A DNA stretch of 64,000 nucleotides from contig JBQVNB010000009.1 of NCBI GenBank assembly GCA_052435735.1, positions 1 to 64,000 of the forward strand, read 5' to 3'. Origin of the DNA: Aliihoeflea sp052435735. GTDB taxonomy: Bacteria; Pseudomonadota; Alphaproteobacteria; Rhizobiales; Rhizobiaceae. Positions 51,369 through 62,354 of the stretch are shown one piece after another (positions within the stretch are counted from its first letter, which is position 1; every line of letters starts with the position of its first letter). A program made the translations under genes and the position numbers. The notes beneath the pieces are model-generated. The model was not told the origin of the DNA, did not search any database, and saw only the letters and a program-made list of their open reading frames with translations.

Positions 51369-51839
51369 ATGACCGACACAATCAATAGCCGCCTGGAGAA
51401 GCTTGGCATCGCCCTGCCGGCTCCCGCCGCTCCCGCCGCCAACTACCTGCCCTTCATGGTGACAGGCGATCTGCTCTTCACCTCCGGCCAGCTTCCGTTC
51501 GACAACGGCAAGCTCGCGGCCACCGGTCGCCTTGGCCGAGAGGTCGAGATCGCGACCGGTCAGATCGCCTCGCGTCACTGCGCGATCAACGTGCTCGCGC
51601 AGGCAAAAGCCGCCCTCGGCGACCTCGAGCGCATCGCCCGGCTGGTCAAGATCACCGTCTTCGTCTCCTCCGATCCGGACTTCACCGAGCACCACCTCGT
51701 CGCCAACGGCGCGTCGGACCTCTTCGCGGAAGTCCTCGGCGAGGCCGGCCGCCATGCCCGCGCCGCCGTCGGCGTCGCCCGACTGCCGCTCGACGCGGCG
51801 GTCGAGGTCGAAGCCATCTTTGAGATCGCGAAGGGCTGA
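51369..51839 (+). CDS. RidA family protein
   Basis: A 156-residue protein of the YjgF/RidA family, trimeric enamine/imine deaminases. It has FMVTGDLLFTSGQLPF, VLAQAKAALGDLERIARLVKITVFV, and a C-terminal ARAAVGVARLPLDAAVEVEAIFE with the conserved Arg. It is longer than canonical RidA (about 130) by an N-terminal extension. The start at 51369 follows CACAGG; upstream frame residues are not family-like. It precedes the phosphodiesterase by 6 bp. Confidence 0.88.
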   Translation: MTDTINSRLEKLGIALPAPAAPAANYLPFMVTGDLLFTSGQLPFDNGKLAATGRLGREVEIATGQIASRHCAINVLAQAKAALGDLERIARLVKITVFVSSDPDFTEHHLVANGASDLFAEVLGEAGRHARAAVGVARLPLDAAVEVEAIFEIAKG

Positions 51840-51845
51840 GCACGC

Positions 51846-52574
51846 ATGTCCGACATTTCCTGGCTCACCGCACACCCCATCGCCCATCGCGGCTTCCACG
51901 ACCTGAACAAGACGCGCTGGGAGAACACGCTCTCCGCCTTCCAGGCCGCCATCGACCGCAACTACGCGATCGAGTGCGACGTCCATCTGTCGTCGGACGG
52001 GAACCCCGTCGTCTTCCACGACCATGATCTGAAGCGCCTGACCGGAACCGAGGGCCATGTCCTCGACCGGACCGCCCGCGAGATGGCGGACCTTCGCATC
52101 GGCGGCACGGACGACCACGCGCCGACCCTGAAGGAACTGCTCGACCTCGTCGCCGGCCGCGTGCCTCTGGTTATCGAGCTCAAGGGCACCGAAGGCCGTG
52201 ACGACGGCCTCGCCGCCGCCGTCCTCGCGCTGGTCAAGGCCTATGACGGCAAGGCCGCGGTCATGTCCTTCGACCATTGGCTCATCCGCCAGCTCGTCGC
52301 GGATGCGGGCGACGTTCCGGTCGGCCTCACCGCCCACGGCAACAAGCCCGAGGAGCTGGAGGCGCATTTCTCGATGCTGGCGCATCCGATCGACTTCGTC
52401 TCCTACGGCGTCCACGACCTGCCGAGCCCCTTCGTCGCCTTCGTGCGCGAAAAGCTCGGCCTTCCGGTCATCACCTGGACCGTTCGCGACAAGAAGTCCG
52501 AGGAACTGACGGCAGCACATGCCGACCAGATGACCTTCGAAGGCTTCGATCCGGACGGACGCGGCCCGATCTGA
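51846..52574 (+). CDS. Glycerophosphodiester phosphodiesterase
   Basis: A 242-residue TIM-barrel enzyme hydrolysing glycerophosphodiesters. PIAHRGFHDLNKTRWENTLSAF holds the catalytic His and the Glu, IECDVHLSSDGNPVVFHDHDL the metal-binding Glu-Asp and second His. No signal peptide is seen, so it is likely cytoplasmic. It follows the RidA gene by 6 bp. Confidence 0.9.
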   Translation: MSDISWLTAHPIAHRGFHDLNKTRWENTLSAFQAAIDRNYAIECDVHLSSDGNPVVFHDHDLKRLTGTEGHVLDRTAREMADLRIGGTDDHAPTLKELLDLVAGRVPLVIELKGTEGRDDGLAAAVLALVKAYDGKAAVMSFDHWLIRQLVADAGDVPVGLTAHGNKPEELEAHFSMLAHPIDFVSYGVHDLPSPFVAFVREKLGLPVITWTVRDKKSEELTAAHADQMTFEGFDPDGRGPI

Positions 52575-52645
52575 CCACGCGGACTTGCAACCTTTATCCC
52601 GGCTCGTATCTAGAGAGTGAATGAGCGGGTCGGGATGTCTGGTCG

Positions 52646-53824
52646 ATGAGTGAGCGTGAAGCCGGGTTCGTCATTCGTGTCGTGGACGGGATGGCGGGCA
52701 TCGCAGCGACCGACTGGGCAAAGCTTGGCGCCGCCACGCATGGCGGTCCCGAGCCCTACAATCCCTTTCTGTCATACGCCTTTCTGTCCGCACTCGAGGA
52801 CTCAGGCTGCGTCGGCGCGCGCGCAGGCTGGCTATCGCAGCACCTGGCGCTCGAAACTGCTGATGGCGACCTCATCGGCGCAGTGCCCTGTTACCTCAAG
52901 TCCCACAGCCAGGGCGAATACGTCTTCGACCATGGCTGGGCGGATGCGTTCGAACGCGCGGGCGGCCGGTATTATCCCAAGCTCCAAGTCGCAATTCCGT
53001 TCACCCCCGCAACCGGCCCACGCCTCCTGGCCGATGCCGCGCTCGATCCCGCGCCCATCCGTCTCGCACTCGGCGAAGGGCTAAAGACGCTTGGTGACCG
53101 GCTCGGCATTTCGTCGGTACATGTCACCTTCGCGCAGGAGGAAGAAGCCCTCGCGCTCGAAAACCTCGGCTATCTCCACCGCACCGACACCCAGTTCCAC
53201 TTCGTCAACGAGGGCTACGCCAGCTATGACGACTTCCTCGAAACCCTCGCCTCGCGCAAGCGCAAGGCCCTGCGCAAGGAGCGGCGCGAGGCACTCGGCG
53301 ACGGCATCGAGATCGACTGGCTGACCGGGCGGGATTTGACCGAAGCCGTCTGGGACGATTTCTTCCGTTTCTACATGGACACCGGCAGCCGCAAATGGGG
53401 CCGGCCCTACCTCAACCGAAAATTCTTCTCGCTGATCGGCGAACGAATGGCCGACGACATCCTGCTCGTCATGGCGAAGCGCGACGGCCGCTACATCGCC
53501 GGTGCGATCAACTTCATCGGCAGCGACCGTCTCTTCGGCCGCAACTGGGGCTGCATCGAGCACCACCCCTACCTCCATTTCGAGGTCTGCTACCACCAGG
53601 CCATCGACTTCGCCATCGAACGCAAGCTGGCCGTCGTCGAAGCCGGAGCGCAAGGCGAGCACAAGCTCGCCCGCGGCTATCTCCCCGTCACCACCCACTC
53701 CGCCCACTGGATCGCGCATCCGGGGCTGAGGAATGCCGTGGCGGATTATCTTGAGCGCGAGCGGGAAGACGTGGCGGAGGTCGGCGAATATTTGAGTGAG
53801 CGGGCGCCGTTCCGCAAAGGGTGA
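52646..53824 (+). CDS. GNAT/FemAB-like acyltransferase (PF04339 type)
   Basis: A 392-residue soluble protein of the peptidogalycan-biosynthesis-type GNAT family. It shows YNPFLSYAFLSALEDSGCVG, LVGAVP-like DLIGAVPCYLKSHSQGEYVFDHGWADA, and the C-terminal RDGRYIAGAINFIGSDRLFGRNWGC and EAGAQGEHKLARGYLP. The acceptor is unknown. The end of the gene runs into a TGAATGG repeat, which supplies its stop codon. Confidence 0.85.
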   Translation: MSEREAGFVIRVVDGMAGIAATDWAKLGAATHGGPEPYNPFLSYAFLSALEDSGCVGARAGWLSQHLALETADGDLIGAVPCYLKSHSQGEYVFDHGWADAFERAGGRYYPKLQVAIPFTPATGPRLLADAALDPAPIRLALGEGLKTLGDRLGISSVHVTFAQEEEALALENLGYLHRTDTQFHFVNEGYASYDDFLETLASRKRKALRKERREALGDGIEIDWLTGRDLTEAVWDDFFRFYMDTGSRKWGRPYLNRKFFSLIGERMADDILLVMAKRDGRYIAGAINFIGSDRLFGRNWGCIEHHPYLHFEVCYHQAIDFAIERKLAVVEAGAQGEHKLARGYLPVTTHSAHWIAHPGLRNAVADYLEREREDVAEVGEYLSERAPFRKG

Positions 53825-53950
53825 ATGGTGAATGGTGAATGGTGAATGGAAGGGGTTCCAATCCGCCACTTGCCGTCAACGCCTTCATCGCCGACGGTTG
53901 CAATCCCCTCGCCCCATTCACTATTCACTATTCACCATTCACCATTCACC
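53821..53950. repeat. TGAATGG inverted-repeat element
   Basis: Four copies of GAATGGT (53821-53849) face about five copies of the reverse unit ATTCACC/ATTCACT (53914-53950), separated by 64 bp of mostly unique sequence with its own partial symmetry (AGGGG ... CCCCT). The element would fold into a long hairpin. It carries the stop codon of the acyltransferase gene and ends 15 bp before the HIT start. Such TGAATGG hairpins recur in intergenic DNA of many bacteria. Confidence 0.8.
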
Positions 53951-53965
53951 AACCCGGAGCCATCG

Positions 53966-54397
53966 ATGAAGACCGCCTACGACGACACGAACATCTTCGC
54001 CAAGATCCTCCGCGGCGAACTGCCCGCCCAGAAACTCTACGAGGACGACGCGACCTTTGCCTTCATGGACATCATGCCGCGCGGAAACGGGCATTGCCTC
54101 GTCATCCCGAAGATGCCGTCCCGCAACATTCTCGACGTCGCGCCCGAAAGCCTCTCGGCGGTCATGGCAACGGTGCAGAAGCTCTCGCGCGCGGTCGTCA
54201 AGGCGTTCGACGCCGACGGCGTGACCGTACAGCAATTCAACGAACCGGCCGGTGGGCAGGTCGTCTTCCATCTCCATTTTCACGTCATTCCGCGCTTCGA
54301 CGGCGTCGCGCTGAAGCCGCATTCGGGCGAGATGGAAAAGCCGGACGTCCTCGCGGCCAATGCCGAACGGATCAGGGCTGCGCTGGACGGCGCGTGA
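53966..54397 (+). CDS. HIT family nucleotide-binding hydrolase
   Basis: A 143-residue protein with NIFAKILRGELPAQKLYED and the triad HLHFHVIPR (His-x-His-x-His-x-x). HIT proteins hydrolyse AMP-linked substrates. The start at 53966 (MKTAYDDTNIFA) is supported by CCCGGAGCC upstream; the frame upstream is repeat DNA. Its end overlaps the converging PAP2 gene by 26 bp. Confidence 0.92.
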   Translation: MKTAYDDTNIFAKILRGELPAQKLYEDDATFAFMDIMPRGNGHCLVIPKMPSRNILDVAPESLSAVMATVQKLSRAVVKAFDADGVTVQQFNEPAGGQVVFHLHFHVIPRFDGVALKPHSGEMEKPDVLAANAERIRAALDGA

Positions 54398-55307
54398 CGA
54401 TCGCCGGCTTCCTGTGTTCGGCGCCAGCCGGAACGAGCATTCTCGCCATTGCGAGCGCCACCGCGAAAACGGCGACGCCACCTGCAAGATCGATCAGGTG
54501 ATGCCCGCCATGGACCAGGATCGCGGGTATCATCGCGATGTTGACGACGAGAAACGGGGCCCGCAGCCGCGTTTCCCACGTGAACCAGATCGCCATGAGC
54601 GCCATCACCGTGTGGAATGACGGAAATGCGATCACGCCCAGCGTGTCCTTCGCCGTGATCAGCGCCGACCCTTCGATCGCCAACCGCAGCAATTCCGCTC
54701 CGTATTCGTTGCGCACGACCAGATCGATGCTGTTGGCCAGATCGCCTGGAATGTCGTGCATCGTCGACGGCCCGAAGCTCGGAGCAAGCCACCAGATGCC
54801 AATGGACAGTGCGGCGCCGATGATGCCGGCCAGAAGAAAGCGATGAAGCGCGACCGGCTTTTCCATGAAGCCGAGCAGAATGACGACCAGTACGAGCTGA
54901 GGCAGAGAACTCAGATAGATGCGCCCAAGCACGGTGCCGAGCCACGGCCAAGCCCCGAACATGGCGACGAAGTCGGGCCAGTGATAACCGAACAGTGCAT
55001 CGATCCTCGCCAGAACCGGATCGATCGTGGGCGCGGCGAGCGGGAAAAGCAGGTAGTTCAGGATCGACGCAAGGATCGTGAACAGGACGAACAGGCCCGT
55101 CGCGATGGAGCCGAGCGCAATGCCCTCGCTGCGCCCGAGCGCGCGATAGGCAAGCCCCACAGCCATCACCACCAGCGCCGCCAGAATACCGGGCGCATAG
55201 CTGGCCCAGTCGACGGCCTGTTCCTTCGCGACGATCAGCCAGCCGTCGATCAGCGCCAGCGGCGCGAGAAACAACAGGATCGTGATTTCAGCCTGGCGCA
55301 GATACAT
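54372..55307 (-). CDS. PAP2-family membrane phosphatase
   Basis: A 311-residue polytopic membrane protein with about seven hydrophobic segments. Weak PAP2 motifs are VIAFPSFHTVMALM (SFH box, His in the SxxxxH role) and HGGHHLIDLAGG (the second His, Asp). The substrate may be a lipid phosphate or undecaprenyl phosphate. The start at 55307 (MYLRQAEITILLFLA) is chosen because the open frame beyond it is Arg-rich. It converges with HIT. Confidence 0.8.
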   Translation of the reverse strand: MYLRQAEITILLFLAPLALIDGWLIVAKEQAVDWASYAPGILAALVVMAVGLAYRALGRSEGIALGSIATGLFVLFTILASILNYLLFPLAAPTIDPVLARIDALFGYHWPDFVAMFGAWPWLGTVLGRIYLSSLPQLVLVVILLGFMEKPVALHRFLLAGIIGAALSIGIWWLAPSFGPSTMHDIPGDLANSIDLVVRNEYGAELLRLAIEGSALITAKDTLGVIAFPSFHTVMALMAIWFTWETRLRAPFLVVNIAMIPAILVHGGHHLIDLAGGVAVFAVALAMARMLVPAGAEHRKPAIVTRRPAQP

Positions 55308-55357
55308 GTCGGCCCTCTTCAGACGGAGGACCGTACCGGAATTTGATGAATCGCCGC

Positions 55358-55711
55358 CTAACCGGCCGCCAGGATCATGCCCGCGATCAGCACGGCCTCG
55401 GTCACGAAGATGCCGACCAGCACGCGCTTGCCGAACCACAGGAAGGCGAAAAAGCCGACGATCGCCGAAAAGACCCGCAACTCCAGCGTCGTGTCGGCGA
55501 GCGGCCCGTTCGGATTGACGATCAGATTGGCGATGACGGCGGCAACCAGCGCGGTCGCAACGCACCGCACGAAGACGAGCGCATCCGATTCTTCCGATAT
55601 CCGCCCGCCGAGATAGACGCCGAGAAAGCGCCAGCTATCCGTCGCCAGCCATCCGGCAACGAGGATGAAGACATAAGGCCACCACCAGACGTCAAGCGCA
55701 TCGAAGGTCAT
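55358..55711 (-). CDS. azlD: AzlD family branched-chain amino acid transport subunit
   Basis: A 117-residue membrane protein with three to four hydrophobic segments, the small partner of AzlC in exporting branched-chain amino acids. WWWPYVFILVAGWLATDSWRFLG and FFAFLWFGKRVLVG are recognisable. The start overlaps the AzlC stop as ATGA. Confidence 0.85.
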   Translation of the reverse strand: MTFDALDVWWWPYVFILVAGWLATDSWRFLGVYLGGRISEESDALVFVRCVATALVAAVIANLIVNPNGPLADTTLELRVFSAIVGFFAFLWFGKRVLVGIFVTEAVLIAGMILAAG

Positions 55712-56484
55712 GTCGCTTTCCTGCGCTTCGCCACGATATGGAAAAGATAGGCCAGCAATCCGCCGACCAACCCCGTCGCCAGCAGGCTGAAATCGGGAAC
55801 GACGATGTGGAAGAGCGGCCCGAGCAGAAGCCCGAGGACCATCGCGACATGCCCTGCTCGCTCGCGCGCGGACACCCAAAGCGAAGTCAGAAAGTAGATC
55901 GGCGTCAGCATGAAGAGCGCGGCCGAAATGATCGGCGGCAGGTTTTGCGCCAGCGTATAGACCAGCGCGACGATGATCATGTTGAGCAGGACCAGCGACG
56001 AGCCGACGCCGCCATACCAGCTCGTCCGCAGGTCGCGCGGCACGTGGCGAATCTGTTCGAGCGCGATGACCCAGGAGGTCACGGCGACGAAATGCGACAG
56101 GAGGTATAGGACCCATGGCCGCGTTCGCGGCCCGCGCAATTCCGGCACCAGCACGACGACCATTGGCGCAAGCCGCACCGATGACAACGCCACCGCAAAG
56201 GCCGCGCCGGCAATGCCGTTGCCCGCCAGCACCGCGCCGATCAGCACTACCTTCGCCGGAAGTGCCCACACGATCCCCGTCATGAACACGGTCTGCGCCA
56301 GCGTGAAGCCAGCCTCAAGCGCCAGCGCGGCAAAGCCGACGAAGCTGCTCGCCAGGATCAGCGCCGGAACCGACATCGACGCACGACACCCGCGCGCGAA
56401 CCATTTGAGTCGCGTGGAGAAGTCGGGCGATGGAGAATCGATATGTGAGTCGGCAGGCGAAGGCATGTCGGGCCCCGATAACAC
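55708..56484 (-). CDS. azlC: AzlC family branched-chain amino acid transport protein
   Basis: A 258-residue polytopic membrane protein, the large subunit of the AzlCD exporter. FARGCRASMSVPALILASSFVGFAALALEAGF and TGIVWALPAKVVLI near the N-terminus are typical. An alternative ATG at 56466 is equally possible. It lies downstream of clpA, separated by a strong terminator, so it is its own unit with azlD. Confidence 0.85.
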   Translation of the reverse strand: MLSGPDMPSPADSHIDSPSPDFSTRLKWFARGCRASMSVPALILASSFVGFAALALEAGFTLAQTVFMTGIVWALPAKVVLIGAVLAGNGIAGAAFAVALSSVRLAPMVVVLVPELRGPRTRPWVLYLLSHFVAVTSWVIALEQIRHVPRDLRTSWYGGVGSSLVLLNMIIVALVYTLAQNLPPIISAALFMLTPIYFLTSLWVSARERAGHVAMVLGLLLGPLFHIVVPDFSLLATGLVGGLLAYLFHIVAKRRKAT

Positions 56485-56507
56485 AGGGGCCGGAAACTTG
56501 CGATGTT

Positions 56508-56534
56508 AAAAAAGCGGCGCCCGAAGGCGCCGCT
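56508..56534 (-). terminator. Rho-independent terminator after clpA
   Basis: A perfect 9-bp stem AGCGGCGCC / GGCGCCGCT with a 4-base CGAA loop is followed on the minus strand by TTTTTT. It lies 24 bp after the clpA stop and ends clpSA transcription. Confidence 0.9.
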
Positions 56535-56557
56535 CTTGGTTTCGCTGTCGGCCGGCC

Positions 56558-59023
<2,466 letters not shown>

Positions 59024-59031
59024 TCAGTACC

Positions 59032-59397
59032 TCATTTCTTTTCCATCACGCATTGCAGCGGATGCTGGTGTTGGCGAGCGAAATCCATGACCTGGGTCAC
59101 CTTGGTCTCGGCCACCTCGAAGGTGTAGACGCCGCATTCGCCGACACCGTGATTATGGACGTGGAGCATGATGCGGGTCGCAGCCTCGCGATCCTTCTGG
59201 AAGAAGCGCTCGAGCACGTGCACAACGAATTCCATCGGCGTGTAGTCGTCGTTCAGAATCAGGACGCGGTAGAGACTGGGCTTCTTGGTCTTGGCTTTCG
59301 TGCGGGTGATGACCGCCGTGCCGCGGCCGGGGCCGCCATTGCCGTTTTCGCCCGCCTGAGCCTTGGGCGCACGCTCGCCGGAACCTATGCTCGTCAC
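59032..59397 (-). CDS. clpS: ClpS adaptor protein
   Basis: The N-end-rule adaptor that delivers substrates to ClpA. The conserved core starts at LYRVLILNDDYTPMEFVVHVLERFF, with the HVHNHGVGECGVYTFEVAE segment. I start it at the GTG at 59397, preceded by GGGAAGGCGA; an ATG at 59484 gives a 150-residue version with a longer disordered lead. It precedes clpA by 8 bp. Confidence 0.92.
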   Translation of the reverse strand: MTSIGSGERAPKAQAGENGNGGPGRGTAVITRTKAKTKKPSLYRVLILNDDYTPMEFVVHVLERFFQKDREAATRIMLHVHNHGVGECGVYTFEVAETKVTQVMDFARQHQHPLQCVMEKK

Positions 59398-59536
59398 TCG
59401 CCTTCCCAATCCAACCACTCCCGCCTCGGAAGCGTCATGTAGGTGTTTCGTGTTCGATTGTAAGCCCTGTGTCGATGGTGACAATACGGCCAGGCTTCAC
59501 GTCCTCGACAATATTTTTGACGTCTCGATCCGGCAC

Positions 59537-59562
59537 GAAAAAGGCCGCGCAATCGCGCGGCC
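59537..59562 (-). terminator. Terminator after the phasin gene
   Basis: GGCCGCGC / GCGCGGCC with an AATC loop is followed on the minus strand by TTTTTC. It lies 30 bp after the phasin stop and shields clpS from it. Confidence 0.85.
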
Positions 59563-59592
59563 TCGTCGTCGTTTCATCGATGTGCCTTGCGG

Positions 59593-59922
59593 TCACCGCG
59601 CCTTCACGCCCAGCGTCTCGAAGGGCTTGTAGACCTCTTTCGCCATGTCGGCATAAAGCTCGCTCATGCGCGTCGCCTGGCCGACAAAGGCTTCATAGGC
59701 CTGGCGTGCGAAATCCATCTGGATCTCCATCGCCTTGTCGGGCGACTTCGCCTGAACCAGCTTTTCCACCACCGAACCGGACTGCTCGAACGCGCGTCGG
59801 GAGTATTCGGTCGCCTCGACGGCGATCGCCTGCATGTTCTTCGAAACGGAAGCGAAACTTCTCAGCCCGCTATCGGCCATTTCCTTGCCGAACTTACCGG
59901 CGTCGTCGAAGGATTGCATCAT
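59593..59922 (-). CDS. Phasin family protein
   Basis: A 109-residue helical protein that coats polyhydroxyalkanoate granules. It has MQSFDDAGKFGKEMADSGLRSFASVSKNMQ, then YSRRAFEQSGSVVEKLVQAKSP and DFARQAYEAFVGQATRMSELY, the typical phasin pattern. The start at 59922 (or 59919) is set by similarity; the longer frame adds unrelated residues. It ends at the terminator at 59537. Confidence 0.9.
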   Translation of the reverse strand: MMQSFDDAGKFGKEMADSGLRSFASVSKNMQAIAVEATEYSRRAFEQSGSVVEKLVQAKSPDKAMEIQMDFARQAYEAFVGQATRMSELYADMAKEVYKPFETLGVKAR

Positions 59923-60140
59923 AAGCCAAAACCTCTTGGTCCAATGGATGGGGCAGCAATGCTGCGATGCGAAAACCGTAGCGTGCAACGCAGCACCCGT
60001 CAATTGCGGCCGGAATGCAGGCACGTCTCGAATTGGGCCGGCTTTATGAACGAAGCGGTTACCATAAACGGATCGGTAACTTCCGGCGGCTAGGTTGGCA
60101 GCATGTAAATCCTCGCCAGAATGCGACCGACAAAATCTGT

Positions 60141-61628
60141 ATGGGTGTAGTTGTGCGTCAGACGTTCGCCGGAATGCTTCCGCGTCACCAGGCCGTCCTC
60201 AAGGTCCTGCTTTCCTTCCTCACCGCTCTCGCCTTGGTCGCCGGCTCCGTCGGTCACGCTTCGGCGAATCCGCGCTATGCGGCCTATGTCATGGACGCCA
60301 AGACGGGGCAGGTCCTGTTCAATCGCTATGGCGACGAACAGCGCTTCCCGGCCTCGCTGACCAAGATGATGACCCTCTACATGCTGTTCGAGCAGATGGA
60401 GTCCGGTCGCGTCGCCAAGTCGACGCCGATCCCGATCAGCGCCAAGGCAGCCGCCGAGCCGCCGACCAAGATCGGCTTGCGCGCCGGCTCCACGATCACG
60501 GCGGAAAACGCGATCTATTCGCTCGTCACCCGTTCCGCCAATGACATCGCCACTGCGATCGGCGAATTCGTCGGTGGTTCGGAGCAGAACTTTGCCCGGC
60601 TGATGACCACGAAGGCGCGCCAGCTCGGTATGAATTCGACCACGTTCCAGAACGCCCACGGCCTGCCGAACAACAAGCAGGTGACCAGCGCACGCGACAT
60701 GGCCATTCTGGGCGTCGCCCTGCGCGAGCACTATCCGCAGTATTACTCCTATTTCGGCACCCGCGAGTTCAATCTCGGCAAGCAGCGCTTCGGCAACCAC
60801 AATCGGGTGCTGGGTCGCGTTCGCGGCGCCGATGGCATCAAGACCGGCTACATCCGCGCATCGGGCTTCAACCTCGTCTCGTCGGTGCAGGACGATGGGC
60901 GTTCCATCGTCGCCGTCGTGATGGGCGGCCGTTCCGGACGTTCGCGCGACGACCACATGGTCGAACTGATCCGCGAATACCTTCCCAAGGCTTCGCGCGG
61001 CAACAAGCAGTTGCTTGTTGCTCGCGGCGCGGCCAGCCAGGGCGTTGCCGTTGCCGCCGCCGCCAACGTGCTGCCGACGAAGATGTCCGCGCCGCAGTTC
61101 CGCCCGGCCGAACCGGCCGGCGCCGCGCAGATGGAACTCGCTTTGACCTCGACCGCAGCCGCACAGCCGGTCGCCCAGGCGCCAGCGATGGCTCCTGCCC
61201 CGTCCGCCCCGCTGGGCAATGATGACGCCTCCAACCGTATCCAGATGGCATTCGCAGGTGCGGTCCCGACCGCCCGGCCGACGCCCCCTGCTCCGGTGCC
61301 CTCGCAGGCCGTGCCCGCGGCCCTGCATGCGATCAAGGAACGTGCCGAAGTCGATCCGGTCCAGACGTCCTCGACGCAGCCAGCCGGCTGGGTCATCCAG
61401 GTGGCGTCCATGCCGTCGGAAAGCGAGGCCAAGTCCTTCCTCGCCAACGCGAAGTCGCGCGCGTCAAACGTCCTCGGCAATGCCGATCCGTTCACCGAGA
61501 CGTTCGACCACAACGGCCAGACCTACTACCGCGCGCGCTTCGCCGGTTTCGCCGGCAAGGACGCAGCATGGTCCGCCTGCAGCTCGCTGAAGAGCTACGG
61601 CATCGCCTGCTACGCGGTGCAGATGTAA
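60141..61628 (+). CDS. D-alanyl-D-alanine carboxypeptidase with C-terminal SPOR domain
   Basis: A 495-residue penicillin-binding enzyme (PBP5/DacF type) trimming peptidoglycan stems. A signal peptide ends near residue 42 (ALALVAGSVGHASA). The catalytic motifs are SLTK at 72-75, SAN at 132-134 and KTG at 234-236. A Pro/Ala-rich linker leads to a SPOR domain (GWVIQVASMP to SCSSLKSYGIACYAVQM) that binds septal peptidoglycan. An ATG at 60174 is an alternative start. A small hairpin (TCCCG / CGGGA, 61633-61647) after the stop could serve as a terminator. Confidence 0.9.
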   Translation: MGVVVRQTFAGMLPRHQAVLKVLLSFLTALALVAGSVGHASANPRYAAYVMDAKTGQVLFNRYGDEQRFPASLTKMMTLYMLFEQMESGRVAKSTPIPISAKAAAEPPTKIGLRAGSTITAENAIYSLVTRSANDIATAIGEFVGGSEQNFARLMTTKARQLGMNSTTFQNAHGLPNNKQVTSARDMAILGVALREHYPQYYSYFGTREFNLGKQRFGNHNRVLGRVRGADGIKTGYIRASGFNLVSSVQDDGRSIVAVVMGGRSGRSRDDHMVELIREYLPKASRGNKQLLVARGAASQGVAVAAAANVLPTKMSAPQFRPAEPAGAAQMELALTSTAAAQPVAQAPAMAPAPSAPLGNDDASNRIQMAFAGAVPTARPTPPAPVPSQAVPAALHAIKERAEVDPVQTSSTQPAGWVIQVASMPSESEAKSFLANAKSRASNVLGNADPFTETFDHNGQTYYRARFAGFAGKDAAWSACSSLKSYGIACYAVQM

Positions 61629-61667
61629 GTTTCCCGTTCTCCGGGAGTGTTTCGTGTCGAAGGAGAA

Positions 61668-62354
61668 TCAGCCGTGACCGGACAACAGAACGTCCTTGGC
61701 TTCATTGATCCGCGCAGCCAGGAAGGAGCTTCCTCCGAGGTCCGGATGCAGCCGCTGCATCAGGCGCCGATGCGCCTTGCGGATATCCGCCGCGCTAGCA
61801 CCCGCTTCAAGACCAAGGACCTGGTAGGCCTCCTGCTTGCTCATGGGGCCAGAAGCTGGCGAGCGAGTTTCCCCGCCGCCGACATCCGCCTGCGCGTGAT
61901 CGCGCCAGAGGGGAAGCCGGCCGTCAAGATACGTCTCAAGTAGCTGCCGGCTCTCGCCGTCATCCGCCAGTTCGGCGAGCAACTCGTAGAGTTCGAGTTC
62001 GCTGAGATCGCCAAGCGGCTTGCCGTCGAACCGGCCCGCCAGCACCACCCCGTCCAGTTCGCCGGTATCGTGGTCGAGTTCCATCTCCAGCGCCGCGGTC
62101 CGGACATGGGATCGCTTTCCCGGCGTCGGGCTGACGCGGCGACGCATCCGCCCGGCGCCATACCAGGCCAGCGCGCTCGAAAGCGCCATGCCGCCAAGGC
62201 CGGCCCGACCGATGAGAATGAGCCCCACGCCGACGATGCCGAGCGCAATCGGGCCGATCAGCCGCAGGCTCGAGGCAATCTTCGAGGCGTCGGCGCGCAG
62301 AAGAACGAACATGAGAAACAGCGCAAGCGCGCCACCGGAAATGACGTAGATCAT
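61668..62354 (-). CDS. Membrane-anchored J-domain protein
   Basis: A 228-residue protein with two hydrophobic segments near the N-terminus (residues 1-20 and 35-65) and a C-terminal J domain (residues 173-228). QEAYQVLGLEAGASAADIRKAHRRLMQ and the HPD box (RLHPDLGG) are intact, so it should stimulate a DnaK-type chaperone at the membrane. Its start overlaps the VWA gene stop as ATGA. Confidence 0.9.
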   Translation of the reverse strand: MIYVISGGALALFLMFVLLRADASKIASSLRLIGPIALGIVGVGLILIGRAGLGGMALSSALAWYGAGRMRRRVSPTPGKRSHVRTAALEMELDHDTGELDGVVLAGRFDGKPLGDLSELELYELLAELADDGESRQLLETYLDGRLPLWRDHAQADVGGGETRSPASGPMSKQEAYQVLGLEAGASAADIRKAHRRLMQRLHPDLGGSSFLAARINEAKDVLLSGHG

